This document shows, in pieces, positions 1 through 8,444 of a stretch of 64,000 nt of DNA. Each line of letters begins with the position of its first letter. Position 1 is the first letter of the stretch. The DNA is from Bacteroidales bacterium UBA5197 (GTDB lineage: Bacteria > Bacteroidota > Bacteroidia > Bacteroidales > Lentimicrobiaceae). Made by a program: the position numbers and the translations under genes. Location of the stretch: positions 1-64,000 of the forward strand of contig DHVX01000072.1 of the NCBI GenBank assembly GCA_002412885.1, given 5' to 3'. The notes under the pieces were generated by a model that saw only the letters and a list, made by a program, of their open reading frames with translations, was not told the DNA's origin and made no database searches.

Positions 1-984
1 CAGCAGATCAGAATGCGCGCGGAAAGGTTGGGTATGGGCCGGAATGAGTGCTACATTCTGACCGAAACCTCTACCCGGGAAATTCTGGGACACATAGCCA
101 AACTCACTCCTGGAATCATCATCATCGACTCCATTCAAACACTTACCAGCGAAAATATTGATGCTTCAGCCGGAAGTATTTCGCAAATCAGGGAAACAGC
201 TTCAGAAATGCAACGCTTTGCGAAAACTGTAAACGTTCCCGTTTTTCTGATTGGTCACATCACCAAAGAAGGCACACTTGCTGGCCCGAAATTGCTGGAA
301 CACATGGTGGATACAGTTCTTCAGTTTGAAGGTGACCGCAATTACGGATACCGGATTTTACGTTCCATCAAAAATCGTTTCGGAAGCACATCAGAACTGG
401 GAATTTATGAAATGCAAAGCTCCGGATTGCGCGAAGTATCAAATCCCTCAGAAATACTGATTACCCAGCACGAAGAACCGGTTAGTGGCACCGCTGTTGC
501 CGCAACCATCGAAGGACTGCGCCCCATGCTTATCGAAACTCAGGCACTGGTCAGCTCTGCAGCTTATGGCACCCCACAACGTTCGTGCACCGGATTTGAC
601 ACCCGCCGCCTCAATATGTTGCTGGCTGTGCTGGAAAAACGCAGCGGCTTTAAACTTGGTGTGAAGGATGTGTTTCTGAATATTGCCGGAGGAATCAGGG
701 TTGATGATCCGGCGACAGATCTGGCAGTAGTTAGTGCGGTGCTTTCATCAAACATCGATATTCCCATCAATTCAAAAACCTGTTTTGCCGGAGAGGTCGG
801 ACTTTCCGGTGAAATCAGACCGGTTACAAGGGCCGAGCAAAGGGTTACCGAAGCCGAAAAGCTTGGCTTTGAAACCATTGTCATTTCAAAACTTAACCTC
901 AAAGCCGCAAAAAGTGCAGCAAAAACAATCAAAGTTATTCCGGTAAGCAAGATCGAAGATGTGTTCCGGCAATTGTTCGGTTAG
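1..984 (+). CDS. radA: DNA repair protein RadA/Sms, 3' part only
   Basis: The reading frame is open from base 1, so the gene starts upstream of the window. What remains is about 327 residues. RadA is a RecA-like DnaB-type helicase that promotes branch migration in recombinational repair. Visible are the Walker B stretch GIIIIDSIQT (Asp about residue 43 of the fragment), the RadA signature KNRFG (124-128), and the C-terminal Lon-protease-like domain with DPATDLAVVSAVLSS and GEVGLSGEIRPV. The zinc finger and Walker A expected at the N-terminus of the usual ~450-residue protein lie outside the window. The gene ends in TAG at 982-984. Confidence 0.96.
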   Translation, partial: QQIRMRAERLGMGRNECYILTETSTREILGHIAKLTPGIIIIDSIQTLTSENIDASAGSISQIRETASEMQRFAKTVNVPVFLIGHITKEGTLAGPKLLEHMVDTVLQFEGDRNYGYRILRSIKNRFGSTSELGIYEMQSSGLREVSNPSEILITQHEEPVSGTAVAATIEGLRPMLIETQALVSSAAYGTPQRSCTGFDTRRLNMLLAVLEKRSGFKLGVKDVFLNIAGGIRVDDPATDLAVVSAVLSSNIDIPINSKTCFAGEVGLSGEIRPVTRAEQRVTEAEKLGFETIVISKLNLKAAKSAAKTIKVIPVSKIEDVFRQLFG

Positions 985-1153
985 TCTTTTACAAAATAGA
1001 TTTTTTGACCATCAGTGTCAATTTTGATTTACATGATCATTAGCCCGGTGTGTGCAAAAATATGTACAGGGAATGTTGGGATATGTTGACCTAATCTTTA
1101 TACTTTCGTATCAGAAATATTTAGCTGCTATTCAAATTTAAAAACCTTCAAAC

Positions 1154-1786
1154 ATGCGCATCTTTAAGAAAGTATTGTTGATTCTTTTGTTCGCAAACAT
1201 CCTGAGAATCATCCCAGGCTGCTGCAAATGTGATGAGGATTTGGGTTATATGAGTTTCAACCGGATGGATATTAAAAATATTGACAATTCGGGTGAATGG
1301 GCAATGACAAGTTATCGCGATACCATGCCAGCCGCAGCAGTTGCTTTTGAAATTGCTTTGTTTGACAGCTTGGGATATTACTACTATTCCTCCATCCCTG
1401 AATTGAAAAGCATAGGTTTCAACACTGCAATGGCATTGTCGTGCGACTGCGCCCGCCCGCTTCAGGCAAATTACCATCTCACCAATATAAAAATCAGCAC
1501 CATTTATTCTATTTCCGAAGAAATTGAAGCCGGAGCTGATGTAACCGGCTTATTTGTTGGCCGTTCATCAGGAAACTCTTCACCCGGAAATAGTGTTTAC
1601 CAGTCATTGTCGTCCATTATCAGGCAAACCGAAGGCAAAATTTATTACGACGGAGGCGTAGAATCGTTCCATATTTTTCTGCAGCCAGAGGTAAAAAACA
1701 CACTTGCACGTTTTGTGATCGACATTACCCTTTCCGACAACAGCATCTTCAGCGATACCACAAACCTTATCCATATTGTGCGATGA
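1154..1786 (+). CDS. hypothetical lipoprotein, 210 aa
   Basis: I do not recognise the family with certainty. The start gives a hydrophobic leader followed by a lipobox-like IPGC (Cys about residue 23) and then CKCDED, so the product is probably exported and lipid-anchored. The rest is a soluble, beta-rich looking domain with no enzymatic motif I can name. The stop overlaps the start of the next gene by four bases (ATGA), so the two are almost certainly co-translated. Small lipoproteins of this kind are common in Bacteroidota. The gene follows radA by 169 bases and could have its own promoter. Confidence 0.75.
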   Translation: MRIFKKVLLILLFANILRIIPGCCKCDEDLGYMSFNRMDIKNIDNSGEWAMTSYRDTMPAAAVAFEIALFDSLGYYYYSSIPELKSIGFNTAMALSCDCARPLQANYHLTNIKISTIYSISEEIEAGADVTGLFVGRSSGNSSPGNSVYQSLSSIIRQTEGKIYYDGGVESFHIFLQPEVKNTLARFVIDITLSDNSIFSDTTNLIHIVR

Positions 1787-2676
1787 GAACTGTAAAATAC
1801 CTGATTATCTATACAGCCTGTGTATTATTTTTGTTTGCAAACAGCATAGAAAAGGCTTCTGCGCAGGTAAAACCGCAAAAAGAGGTGATCAGACTGGATA
1901 TTCAGTTTGGAGGCCGGTTTATTCAGCGGGCTAACCAACCTATAGGTTCCGATATTGATTTTATGAATTATCTGCGTGATGACATGGGCGAGAACTCTTA
2001 CGGAGTGCTTAGCTTCGGTTTTATGCTTGCCCCGAATGACAAATGGTCATTCAATACCGGCTTCAGTATGTTGAGCGATATGCTGCCCAATCACATGCGG
2101 ATTGTGGTTAAGCGCAAAGTTGACAGCCTGAATCAGCACTGGAACTGGGGCATTGGCACAATTCTTTATTCTTATCCGCAATATCTCAACCAATTCAATC
2201 AATATCACTTCCAAACCGACACAGGCATAATTGCCGACCTGAATTCAAACTACCGTCAAAGAACTCTATTTGACATCGGATTCAGCGTAATGCCATGGTT
2301 TTCTTACAGTTATAAACGTTTTCAGGCGACCTTGAGCACAGGCATCGGCATCAATTCATTTGTTCCGTTTAATGAACAGATTGCGCAGAAAAAACAAAAC
2401 TCAAATTATCGTCGCGAAATAAGGTATGAAACCAGTCTGAAACCTGCACTTACCTCACATTCAGAAGCTGAAATCACTTACAATCTGCTCTTTAACAAGC
2501 ATGTTTCACTTGGTGTGATCGCAAAAGCAGAATTTTTGGTGGCACGGCGAACCATTCCATACGCGCGGACAATCTATACCTGGACAACCGACAACCTTTT
2601 GTCGGAAAATGTGAAACCCAAAAAGAAAATTTACACCAAAACCGACTTTAGTGCCGGTCTGTTCCTGAAGTTCTGA
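1783..2676 (+). CDS. hypothetical exported protein, probably outer-membrane beta-barrel-like, 297 aa
   Basis: An N-terminal signal peptide (hydrophobic YLIIYTACVLFLFANS, cleavage probably after ASA near residue 27) is followed by alternating amphipathic strands, many aromatic residues, and a C-terminal strand ending in FSAGLFLKF with a terminal Phe. That pattern is typical of outer membrane beta-barrels. The barrel assignment is inferred from pattern only. The gene overlaps the preceding lipoprotein gene by four bases, suggesting a lipoprotein plus barrel pair. No family name can be given. Confidence 0.75.
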   Translation: MRTVKYLIIYTACVLFLFANSIEKASAQVKPQKEVIRLDIQFGGRFIQRANQPIGSDIDFMNYLRDDMGENSYGVLSFGFMLAPNDKWSFNTGFSMLSDMLPNHMRIVVKRKVDSLNQHWNWGIGTILYSYPQYLNQFNQYHFQTDTGIIADLNSNYRQRTLFDIGFSVMPWFSYSYKRFQATLSTGIGINSFVPFNEQIAQKKQNSNYRREIRYETSLKPALTSHSEAEITYNLLFNKHVSLGVIAKAEFLVARRTIPYARTIYTWTTDNLLSENVKPKKKIYTKTDFSAGLFLKF

Positions 2677-2699
2677 CCTGATGAATGGTCTTATTGTCG

Positions 2700-2707
2700 T
2701 ACCTTTG
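2700..2707 (+). promoter_or_regulatory. TAnnTTTG -7 box for cvfB-like gene
   Basis: TACCTTTG matches the Bacteroidota sigma-ABfr -7 consensus TAnnTTTG and lies 35 bases before the ATG at 2743. No convincing -33 TTTG was found at the expected 19-20 base spacing. It supports a short leader and separate transcription from the upstream pair. Confidence 0.55.
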
Positions 2708-2742
2708 CCCAAATTAAAAACCACTAACACCCTCTGCATCAA

Positions 2743-3576
2743 ATGGCCATTCCCGGAAAATACAATACCTTAAGCATAGTTAAAATCGTTGATTTCGGCG
2801 TATATCTGGATGGCGATGATCTTGGCGAGATATTGCTGCCCATGAAATGGGTGCCTGAAGGTTGTAAACCCGATGACGAGATTGAAGTTTTTCTGTATTT
2901 CGATTCGGAAGACAGACTGATCGCTACAACAATGAAACCTTTTGCAGTGGTGGGCGAATTTGCAATGCTTACCGCAAAAGCAGTAAACGAAATCGGGGCA
3001 TTCCTCGACTGGGGCCTCGAGAAAGATCTGCTTGTACCCTACAGGGAACAAAATGCGAAAATGGTTGTGGGAAGATCATACCTTGTTTACATTTATTCCG
3101 ATCCTCAGGGTGGCCGTATTGCTGCTTCAGCGCGACTGGAGCGTTTTATCAATCTTGAGCCTGCCGATTACAAACCATTGGAGGAAGTCGATTTGCTTCT
3201 CTGGCGCACCACCGACATTGGGTATATGGCCATCATCAACAACAAGCATGAAGGAATGCTTTATGCCAGCGATGTTTTCGAAGATCTCGATCGGGGCCAA
3301 AGGTTAAAAGGATATATTACAAAAGTTCGTGAAGACGGCAAAATAGACCTCACCCTGACAAAGCCCGGTTACGAGAAAATAGATGAAATGGCCGAACGAA
3401 TTCTGGAATTGCTCAGAGACAATAAAGGTTATATGGATCTCAACGACAAAAGCCCGGCCGAAGAAATTTATCTGATGTGTGGCATGAGTAAAAAGAATTT
3501 CAAAAAATCAATCGGAGCACTTTACAAACAAAAGCTGATTGATATTGAGGAAGGTGGAATCAGGATGGTAAAGTAA
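2743..3576 (+). CDS. cvfB: CvfB-family S1-type RNA-binding protein
   Basis: The 277-residue protein matches the CvfB/YitL family: tandem S1-like OB folds followed by a winged helix. The first fold includes IVKIVDFGVYLDGDDLGEIL, the second GAFLDWGLEKDLLVPYREQ. A third S1 segment follows (GYITKVREDGKIDLTLTKPG), then the winged-helix end (MSKKNFKKSIGALYKQKLI) that contacts RNA in the family. Length is typical. In Firmicutes the family affects virulence gene expression and RNA turnover. Here the role is inferred only as RNA binding. The gene is preceded by a -7 box 35 bases upstream and is convergent with the desaturase gene. Confidence 0.9.
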   Translation: MAIPGKYNTLSIVKIVDFGVYLDGDDLGEILLPMKWVPEGCKPDDEIEVFLYFDSEDRLIATTMKPFAVVGEFAMLTAKAVNEIGAFLDWGLEKDLLVPYREQNAKMVVGRSYLVYIYSDPQGGRIAASARLERFINLEPADYKPLEEVDLLLWRTTDIGYMAIINNKHEGMLYASDVFEDLDRGQRLKGYITKVREDGKIDLTLTKPGYEKIDEMAERILELLRDNKGYMDLNDKSPAEEIYLMCGMSKKNFKKSIGALYKQKLIDIEEGGIRMVK

Positions 3577-3587
3577 ATATCTATTTC

Positions 3588-3826
3588 GGAATCAGAGGTC
3601 AGAGGTCAGAGGTCAGAAGTCGGAGGTCAGAGATCGGAGGTTGACACTGAAAACAGAGGTAAGAAGTAAGAGGTTAGCGCTGAAATCAGAAATCAGAAGT
3701 GAGAGGTCTGAGGTTGGCGATATATATCGGAATCAGAAATCCGAATGTTTATAAAGAAGACCTAACAAGTTGAAAGAAAACTTGTTAGGTCAATTAGAAA
3801 TTAGAAATTAGAAATTAGAAATTCTC
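3588..3826. repeat. low-complexity word repeats between convergent genes
   Basis: The stretch after cvfB consists of degenerate tandem words of the form GAGGTCAGA / GAAGTCGGAGG (about 3593-3720), followed by about four copies of ATTAGAA (3792-3824). The first word family recurs in reverse orientation near 48525-48610 and the ATTAGAA tract recurs at 49792-49820. No gene is visible. Confidence 0.8.
3759..3791. terminator. bidirectional hairpin between convergent genes
   Basis: A perfect 12-base stem (GACCTAACAAGT with ACTTGTTAGGTC) and a 9-base loop lies between the ends of cvfB (+) and the desaturase gene (-). Position and symmetry suggest a shared terminator, although a strong T-run is missing. 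Confidence 0.55.
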
Positions 3827-3831
3827 TATCC

Positions 3832-4836
3832 TTACACCGCCGCTTCCCGGTAAGTTACAAGCTTTCCTGCTTCTTCATCCCACAAACGCAGACTTAAGGT
3901 TTTGAAACTGTTGCGGAAGGTTACAGGCTCAACTTTTTGAAATGCTTCATTTTCACGGTGACATTTTTCAAGCTTGTAATTCGGAATTTTTGAGCTCAGG
4001 TGGTGAATGTGATGAAACCCGATATTGCCGGAGAACCATTGCAAAACTTTGGGCAGTTTGAAGTAGGAAGCTCCGTTGATCGCCACAGTGCTGTAATCCC
4101 ATTCTTCATCGCGATACCAATGTACATCAGGATACTGATGCTGAACATAGAAAAGGAACACGCCCGCTGTTGCAGCAATATACATTACAGGTAACTGAAT
4201 CATAAGATAAGATTTAAAACCGATCAGATAGCTGATTCCAAATGCCAGAGCAACAAGCCCCAGGTTTGTAACATACACGCTGATCCGCTCTTTCCAGCTA
4301 AATTCTTTCCGGGTGAAACGGTTGGTCACTAAAAAGATCAAACCTGCACCAATTCCAAACATCACAAACGGATTACGATAAATCCGGTAAAAACGCTGCT
4401 TGCCGGGAGAAAGATTTTTATATTCTTCTACAGTGAGTGTCCACACATCCCCTACCCCGCGCTTATCAAGGTTGCCCGCAGTCCGGTGATGGATCAGGTG
4501 AGCGTGATGCCAGCGGTAATACGGCGTAAATGTGAGTATTCCCAGGATAATTCCGATGGTATCGTTGGCAGTTTTTGATTTAAGGAATGCGCCATGACCA
4601 CAATCGTGGAAAATAATGAATAACCTGACCGTAAATCCAGCCGCCAGAATAGCAAGCGGCAATACTAACCAGTAGGAAACAGTAATCAGATAGGCCATCG
4701 CTATCCATAGGGCAATATAGGGAACCAATGTGTTCACAAGTTGCCAGATACTGCTGAGAGTCGAAGGGACTTTATATGCGGTAATCAGTTTAAGATAAGA
4801 CTTATCTGACCCCGGTGCTGATGATTTTGGAGACAT
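3832..4836 (-). CDS. membrane fatty acid desaturase (acyl-lipid, omega-6/delta-12-like)
   Basis: The 334-residue integral membrane protein carries the three histidine boxes of di-iron desaturases: HDCGH at residues 77-81, HLIHH at 113-117, and GFHHIHH in the C-terminal third. Hydrophobic spans around 37-75, 90-105, 150-165 and 190-235 fit the four-helix topology. It would introduce a double bond into membrane acyl chains using O2 and an electron donor, adjusting membrane fluidity. Substrate position cannot be read from sequence. A TATCTTTG box sits only 11 bases upstream of the ATG, implying a very short leader. It is divergent from the helicase gene. Confidence 0.92.
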   Translation of the reverse strand: MSPKSSAPGSDKSYLKLITAYKVPSTLSSIWQLVNTLVPYIALWIAMAYLITVSYWLVLPLAILAAGFTVRLFIIFHDCGHGAFLKSKTANDTIGIILGILTFTPYYRWHHAHLIHHRTAGNLDKRGVGDVWTLTVEEYKNLSPGKQRFYRIYRNPFVMFGIGAGLIFLVTNRFTRKEFSWKERISVYVTNLGLVALAFGISYLIGFKSYLMIQLPVMYIAATAGVFLFYVQHQYPDVHWYRDEEWDYSTVAINGASYFKLPKVLQWFSGNIGFHHIHHLSSKIPNYKLEKCHRENEAFQKVEPVTFRNSFKTLSLRLWDEEAGKLVTYREAAV

Positions 4837-4847
4837 CTTTTTTTTTA

Positions 4848-4855
4848 CAAAGATA
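4848..4855 (-). promoter_or_regulatory. TAnnTTTG -7 box for desaturase gene
   Basis: On the minus strand this reads TATCTTTG, an exact -7 consensus match. It ends 11 bases before the start codon at 4836, so the transcript would begin almost at the ATG. Confidence 0.55.
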
Positions 4856-5056
4856 ATATTATTTGAGGCCGGAAGCCATCTCCGGATTCGAAGTGCCGGA
4901 GCCCGACCTCAATTCTGAGCAGCTCACTTCTCAAACAAAAAAGATCAAAACTAACACTCTGATTACTTATGATACTTAGATTCAAATATTTAACAATGCG
5001 CCGCACCGCTTTAAAGCCCTCCTTATACTTACCCCAAATTAGTAAAAAAAATATCC

Positions 5057-5064
5057 TACCTTTG
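5057..5064 (+). promoter_or_regulatory. TAnnTTTG -7 box upstream of DEAD-box helicase gene
   Basis: TACCTTTG followed by GC is an exact -7 match. The next gene on this strand begins 317 bases downstream, so if used it produces a long untranslated leader. No clear -33 TTTG is present. Confidence 0.5.
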
Positions 5065-5380
5065 CCGGCGCATATTGAACTGATATTTATCGGATTAAGA
5101 GAACTTTAAAGGCCCTTTTCAGCCGGGATAAAATCACTGCTTCCAGCCTTGAATTTTACGGTTTATCTGCCTTGATCATTCGGGTTAATTCCTCAACTGT
5201 CTGAGCGAAATTGAGTCCTGATAGCAATCGGGATCGGATTGTTTCCCTCGTCAATAAGTTTGATTTCCATGCTCTGTTAATAAAACACTGGAAATCAGAA
5301 TGGCTTTTTTTGGGCAATAATTCATGTCAGAAAAGAAGCAGAAAATCAGGAATATGCAATCATTTTAACAAACAGGTATT
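5065..5380 (+). promoter_or_regulatory. long putative 5' leader of the helicase mRNA
   Basis: About 316 bases separate the -7 box from the helicase start, with no ORF on either strand worth calling. The stretch has several short self-complementary segments and A-rich runs close to the start codon. Cold-shock helicase genes in many bacteria carry long regulatory leaders. That parallel is knowledge of the family; the role here is inferred. Confidence 0.4.
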
Positions 5381-6730
5381 ATGAATTCTTTTGAAAACTT
5401 CAGGCTGTCGAAACAGTTGCTCAATGCAATTGATGAACTTGGATTCGACACGCCAACGCCCATACAAACAGAGTCTTTTCCGGTTATCCTTTCGGGGAAG
5501 GATATGGTAGGTATTGCGCAAACGGGTACCGGAAAAACATTGGCCTATATGCTTCCCATTCTGCATGATCTTAAGTTTTCGAAGCAAACCAATCCACGTA
5601 TTCTGGTTCTGGTTCCTACCCGCGAATTGGTGATTCAGGTGGTTGATCAGTTTAAAAGTATATCTACCTACCTGAATGTCAGGGTGCTGGGCGTTTATGG
5701 AGGTGTAAACATCAATACTCAAAAAATGGCTGCGGCGCAAGGAACTGATATTCTTGTAGCTACCCCGGGAAGACTTTATGATCTGGCACTTAGCGGATCA
5801 GTTCAATTGAAGGGAATCAGCAAACTGGTAATTGACGAAGTGGATGTAATGCTTGACCTTGGCTTTCGCTTTCAGTTGAAAAATATTTTTGAACTGATGC
5901 CTGATCGCCGGCAAAACATAATGTTTTCGGCAACCATGACTGAAGAAGTTGATGAGCTGATTGAAGATTTTTTTATTGCTCCTGCCAAAATATCAATTGC
6001 TGTAAGTGGAACTCCACTGAGCAATATTGATCAGCAATGTTACCCGGTTCAGAATTTCAATACAAAAGTCAATCTGTTGAACCATCTGGTGAGCAACTGG
6101 CAGGAATTCAGGAAAGTATTGGTTTTTGTTTCCAATAAAAAAAGAGCTGACCGGTTATTTGAAACCATGGAAGCCGAACTTGGGAAACAGGTAGGAATAA
6201 TTCATTCGGACAAGACTCAAAGTCACAGGATCAAAGCCATCAGCCTTTTCGACAAAGGATCAAACCGAATTCTTGTCACCACCGATGTTATGGCCCGCGG
6301 TCTGGATCTGGATATGATTACGCATGTAATAAACTTCGACACACCCGACTACCCTGAAAACTACATGCATCGCATCGGGCGAACCGGCAGAGCAACGCAG
6401 TTGGGCAAGTCAATCCTTTTCTATACGGAACAGGAAGCCGAAGCAAAAGCCAGAATTGAAGCTTTGATGTTATACACAATTCCTCAAATGGAGTTTCCTG
6501 AAGAAGTCGCTGTTTCAACCGAGCTTATACCTGAAGAACGCCCGAAAATGGCTGAGGTCAGGCAATCATTCAGTATCGACAAATCTGCAGGTGCTGCTTT
6601 TCACGAAAAAACAGAGAAAAACACCAAAACCAATCAAGGAGGAAAATACCGCAGAGAATTGGCTAAGAAATATAAAAAACCCATCTCCAGAGGCGACAAA
6701 AATTACAACAAGCATTTCAAGAAAAAGTAG
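5381..6730 (+). CDS. DEAD-box family RNA helicase (RhlE-like) with DEVD motif II
   Basis: This 449-residue ATP-dependent RNA helicase has the motifs in order: Q motif (FENFRLSKQLL... TPTPIQ), motif I AQTGTGKT, Ia PTRELV, TPGRL, motif II IDEVD, motif III SAT, then helicase C with TTDVMARGLDLD and HRIGRTGR. A basic Lys-rich tail (KYRRELAKKYKKPISRG onward) probably helps RNA binding. Motif II is DEVD instead of DEAD, keeping the catalytic Asp-Glu pair. Such proteins unwind structured RNA in ribosome assembly and mRNA decay, often at low temperature. The long leader fits regulated expression. Confidence 0.93.
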   Translation: MNSFENFRLSKQLLNAIDELGFDTPTPIQTESFPVILSGKDMVGIAQTGTGKTLAYMLPILHDLKFSKQTNPRILVLVPTRELVIQVVDQFKSISTYLNVRVLGVYGGVNINTQKMAAAQGTDILVATPGRLYDLALSGSVQLKGISKLVIDEVDVMLDLGFRFQLKNIFELMPDRRQNIMFSATMTEEVDELIEDFFIAPAKISIAVSGTPLSNIDQQCYPVQNFNTKVNLLNHLVSNWQEFRKVLVFVSNKKRADRLFETMEAELGKQVGIIHSDKTQSHRIKAISLFDKGSNRILVTTDVMARGLDLDMITHVINFDTPDYPENYMHRIGRTGRATQLGKSILFYTEQEAEAKARIEALMLYTIPQMEFPEEVAVSTELIPEERPKMAEVRQSFSIDKSAGAAFHEKTEKNTKTNQGGKYRRELAKKYKKPISRGDKNYNKHFKKK

Positions 6731-6960
6731 TTGATGGAATCATTCATATTCCATTGCCCGTCTGCCCGGTAAGCTCACCGCACCTTCTGGTGTAAAATAC
6801 ATTAATTTCACACCTTGTCCCGACTCATCAGGTGAGTTTCGCTCAGGTGTCACAGAGTTTCGCAGAGAATACAAGAAAAGTTTCATCTTTAGTCAAATAA
6901 CTGCATAAAATTATCACGATTTTAATTCGGTATTGGAGAACTTATTTACTTGTATATTGT

Positions 6961-6968
6961 TATATTTG
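6961..6968 (+). promoter_or_regulatory. TAnnTTTG -7 box of the nirK operon
   Basis: TATATTTG lies 21 bases before the ATG at 6990. It falls inside the longer open frame that begins at 6933, which argues that the true nirK start is 6990 and not 6933. Confidence 0.6.
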
Positions 6969-6989
6969 TACTCACCAAAACAGAGAAAT

Positions 6990-8444
6990 ATGAAACTTCT
7001 GAATACAACCCCGATATATTTAGCTTTGATTTTTGCAGCTTTGGGCTTAGTGGTTAGCAGTTGCCAGGAGTCCGAAAAAAGCACAGATAAAAACCAGATT
7101 GGCAGGGAATACAACCTGCTTGAGATAAAAGGCGAAGAAAGAGCTGTGCTTACAGCGCCGCCCATGGTACCACCGCCAATAACCAGAGATTATGCCACCA
7201 AAGTCATTATTGATCTTGAGGTAATTGAACTGGAAATGGAGATTGCCGATGGTGTAAAATATGTATTCTGGACATTCGGAGGAACGGTTCCGGGTTCATT
7301 TATCCGCATCAGAGAAGGCGATTATGTTGAGTTTCACCTGAAAAATCATCCCGACAATAAACTTCCTCACAACATTGACCTACATGCCGTTACCGGACAA
7401 GGTGGTGGTGCTGAAGCAACCTATGTAGCTCCAGGCTATGAGGCAACTTTCAATTTTACAGCCATCAACCCCGGTTTGTTTGTCTATCATTGTGCGACTG
7501 CTCCTGTGGGGATGCACATTGCGAATGGCATGTATGGCTTGATTCTGGTTGAACCCAAAGAAGGGCTCCCGAAGGTGGATAAGGAATTCTATGTGATGCA
7601 GGGAGACTTTTACACGGAAGGAAATTACGGCAAGTCGGGATTACAGGCATTCGATATGAACAAAGCCATAAAAGAGCAACCTGATTACGTGGTATTTAAC
7701 GGACGGGTAGGTTCTCTAACCGGAGACAATACCTTGAAAGCCACTGCCGGCGAAACCGTCAGGTTGTTTGTTGGAAATGGCGGCCCGAATCTGGTTTCGA
7801 GTTTTCACGTAATCGGTGAGGTTTTCGATAATGTTTATATGGAAGGTGGTTCGTTGAAAAACCACGATGTTCAGACAACGTTGGTTCCTGCCGGAGGATC
7901 AGCCATCACAGAATTTAAGGTTGAAGTTCCGGGAGACTTTATTCTTGTTGATCACTCCATTTTCAGGGCATTTAACAAAGGTGCACTTGGAATTCTGGCT
8001 GTTGATGGCGAAGAAAATGAACTCATTTATTCGGGAAAAAGAGAGCCGGGCATATATCAGCCATCTGCGGAAGCGGGCATAATACGCAAAAATGCGATGG
8101 AAGCCGCAACATTGACCGAAGATCAATTGCTGGCATTGGGCGAGAAGTTATATCAGACCAACTGCGCGGCCTGTCACCTTAACGATGGAAAAGGTGTAGC
8201 AGGAATCTTTCCACCGGTTGCCAACTCCGATTACTTTACCGGAGACATCAACAAAACCATACATCCTGTTGTAAACGGACTCTCAGGTGAAATAACCGTG
8301 AATGGAGTAAAATATAACAGTGTGATGCCGAAACAGGCATTAACAGACGCAGAAGCAGCGGCAGTCCTCACTTATATTTATCAAACCATGAACAACAAGA
8401 AAACCCGCATTACTGCAGAGGATGTAAAAAAAGCACGAAAATAA
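6990..8444 (+). CDS. nirK: copper nitrite reductase NirK with C-terminal cytochrome c domain
   Basis: The product reduces nitrite to nitric oxide in the periplasm. From the start at 6990 (484 aa) it begins with a lipoprotein signal (LGLVVSSC). Two cupredoxin domains follow. Copper ligands are visible: His127 and His132 in HNIDLH, His167-Cys168 in VYHC, His176, Met181, and His273 in SSFHVIG. A cytochrome c domain is fused at the C-terminus, with CAACH at 392-396 and a later Met in SVMPK as likely axial ligand. The fused heme would feed electrons directly to the type 1 copper. The start was chosen for the lipobox and the promoter box. The stop shares one base with the next start codon. Confidence 0.95.
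   Translation: MKLLNTTPIYLALIFAALGLVVSSCQESEKSTDKNQIGREYNLLEIKGEERAVLTAPPMVPPPITRDYATKVIIDLEVIELEMEIADGVKYVFWTFGGTVPGSFIRIREGDYVEFHLKNHPDNKLPHNIDLHAVTGQGGGAEATYVAPGYEATFNFTAINPGLFVYHCATAPVGMHIANGMYGLILVEPKEGLPKVDKEFYVMQGDFYTEGNYGKSGLQAFDMNKAIKEQPDYVVFNGRVGSLTGDNTLKATAGETVRLFVGNGGPNLVSSFHVIGEVFDNVYMEGGSLKNHDVQTTLVPAGGSAITEFKVEVPGDFILVDHSIFRAFNKGALGILAVDGEENELIYSGKREPGIYQPSAEAGIIRKNAMEAATLTEDQLLALGEKLYQTNCAACHLNDGKGVAGIFPPVANSDYFTGDINKTIHPVVNGLSGEITVNGVKYNSVMPKQALTDAEAAAVLTYIYQTMNNKKTRITAEDVKKARK

Noticed and set aside
6933..6989. Upstream start for nirK
   Set aside because: The extra 19 residues precede a perfect lipoprotein signal and include the -7 promoter box.
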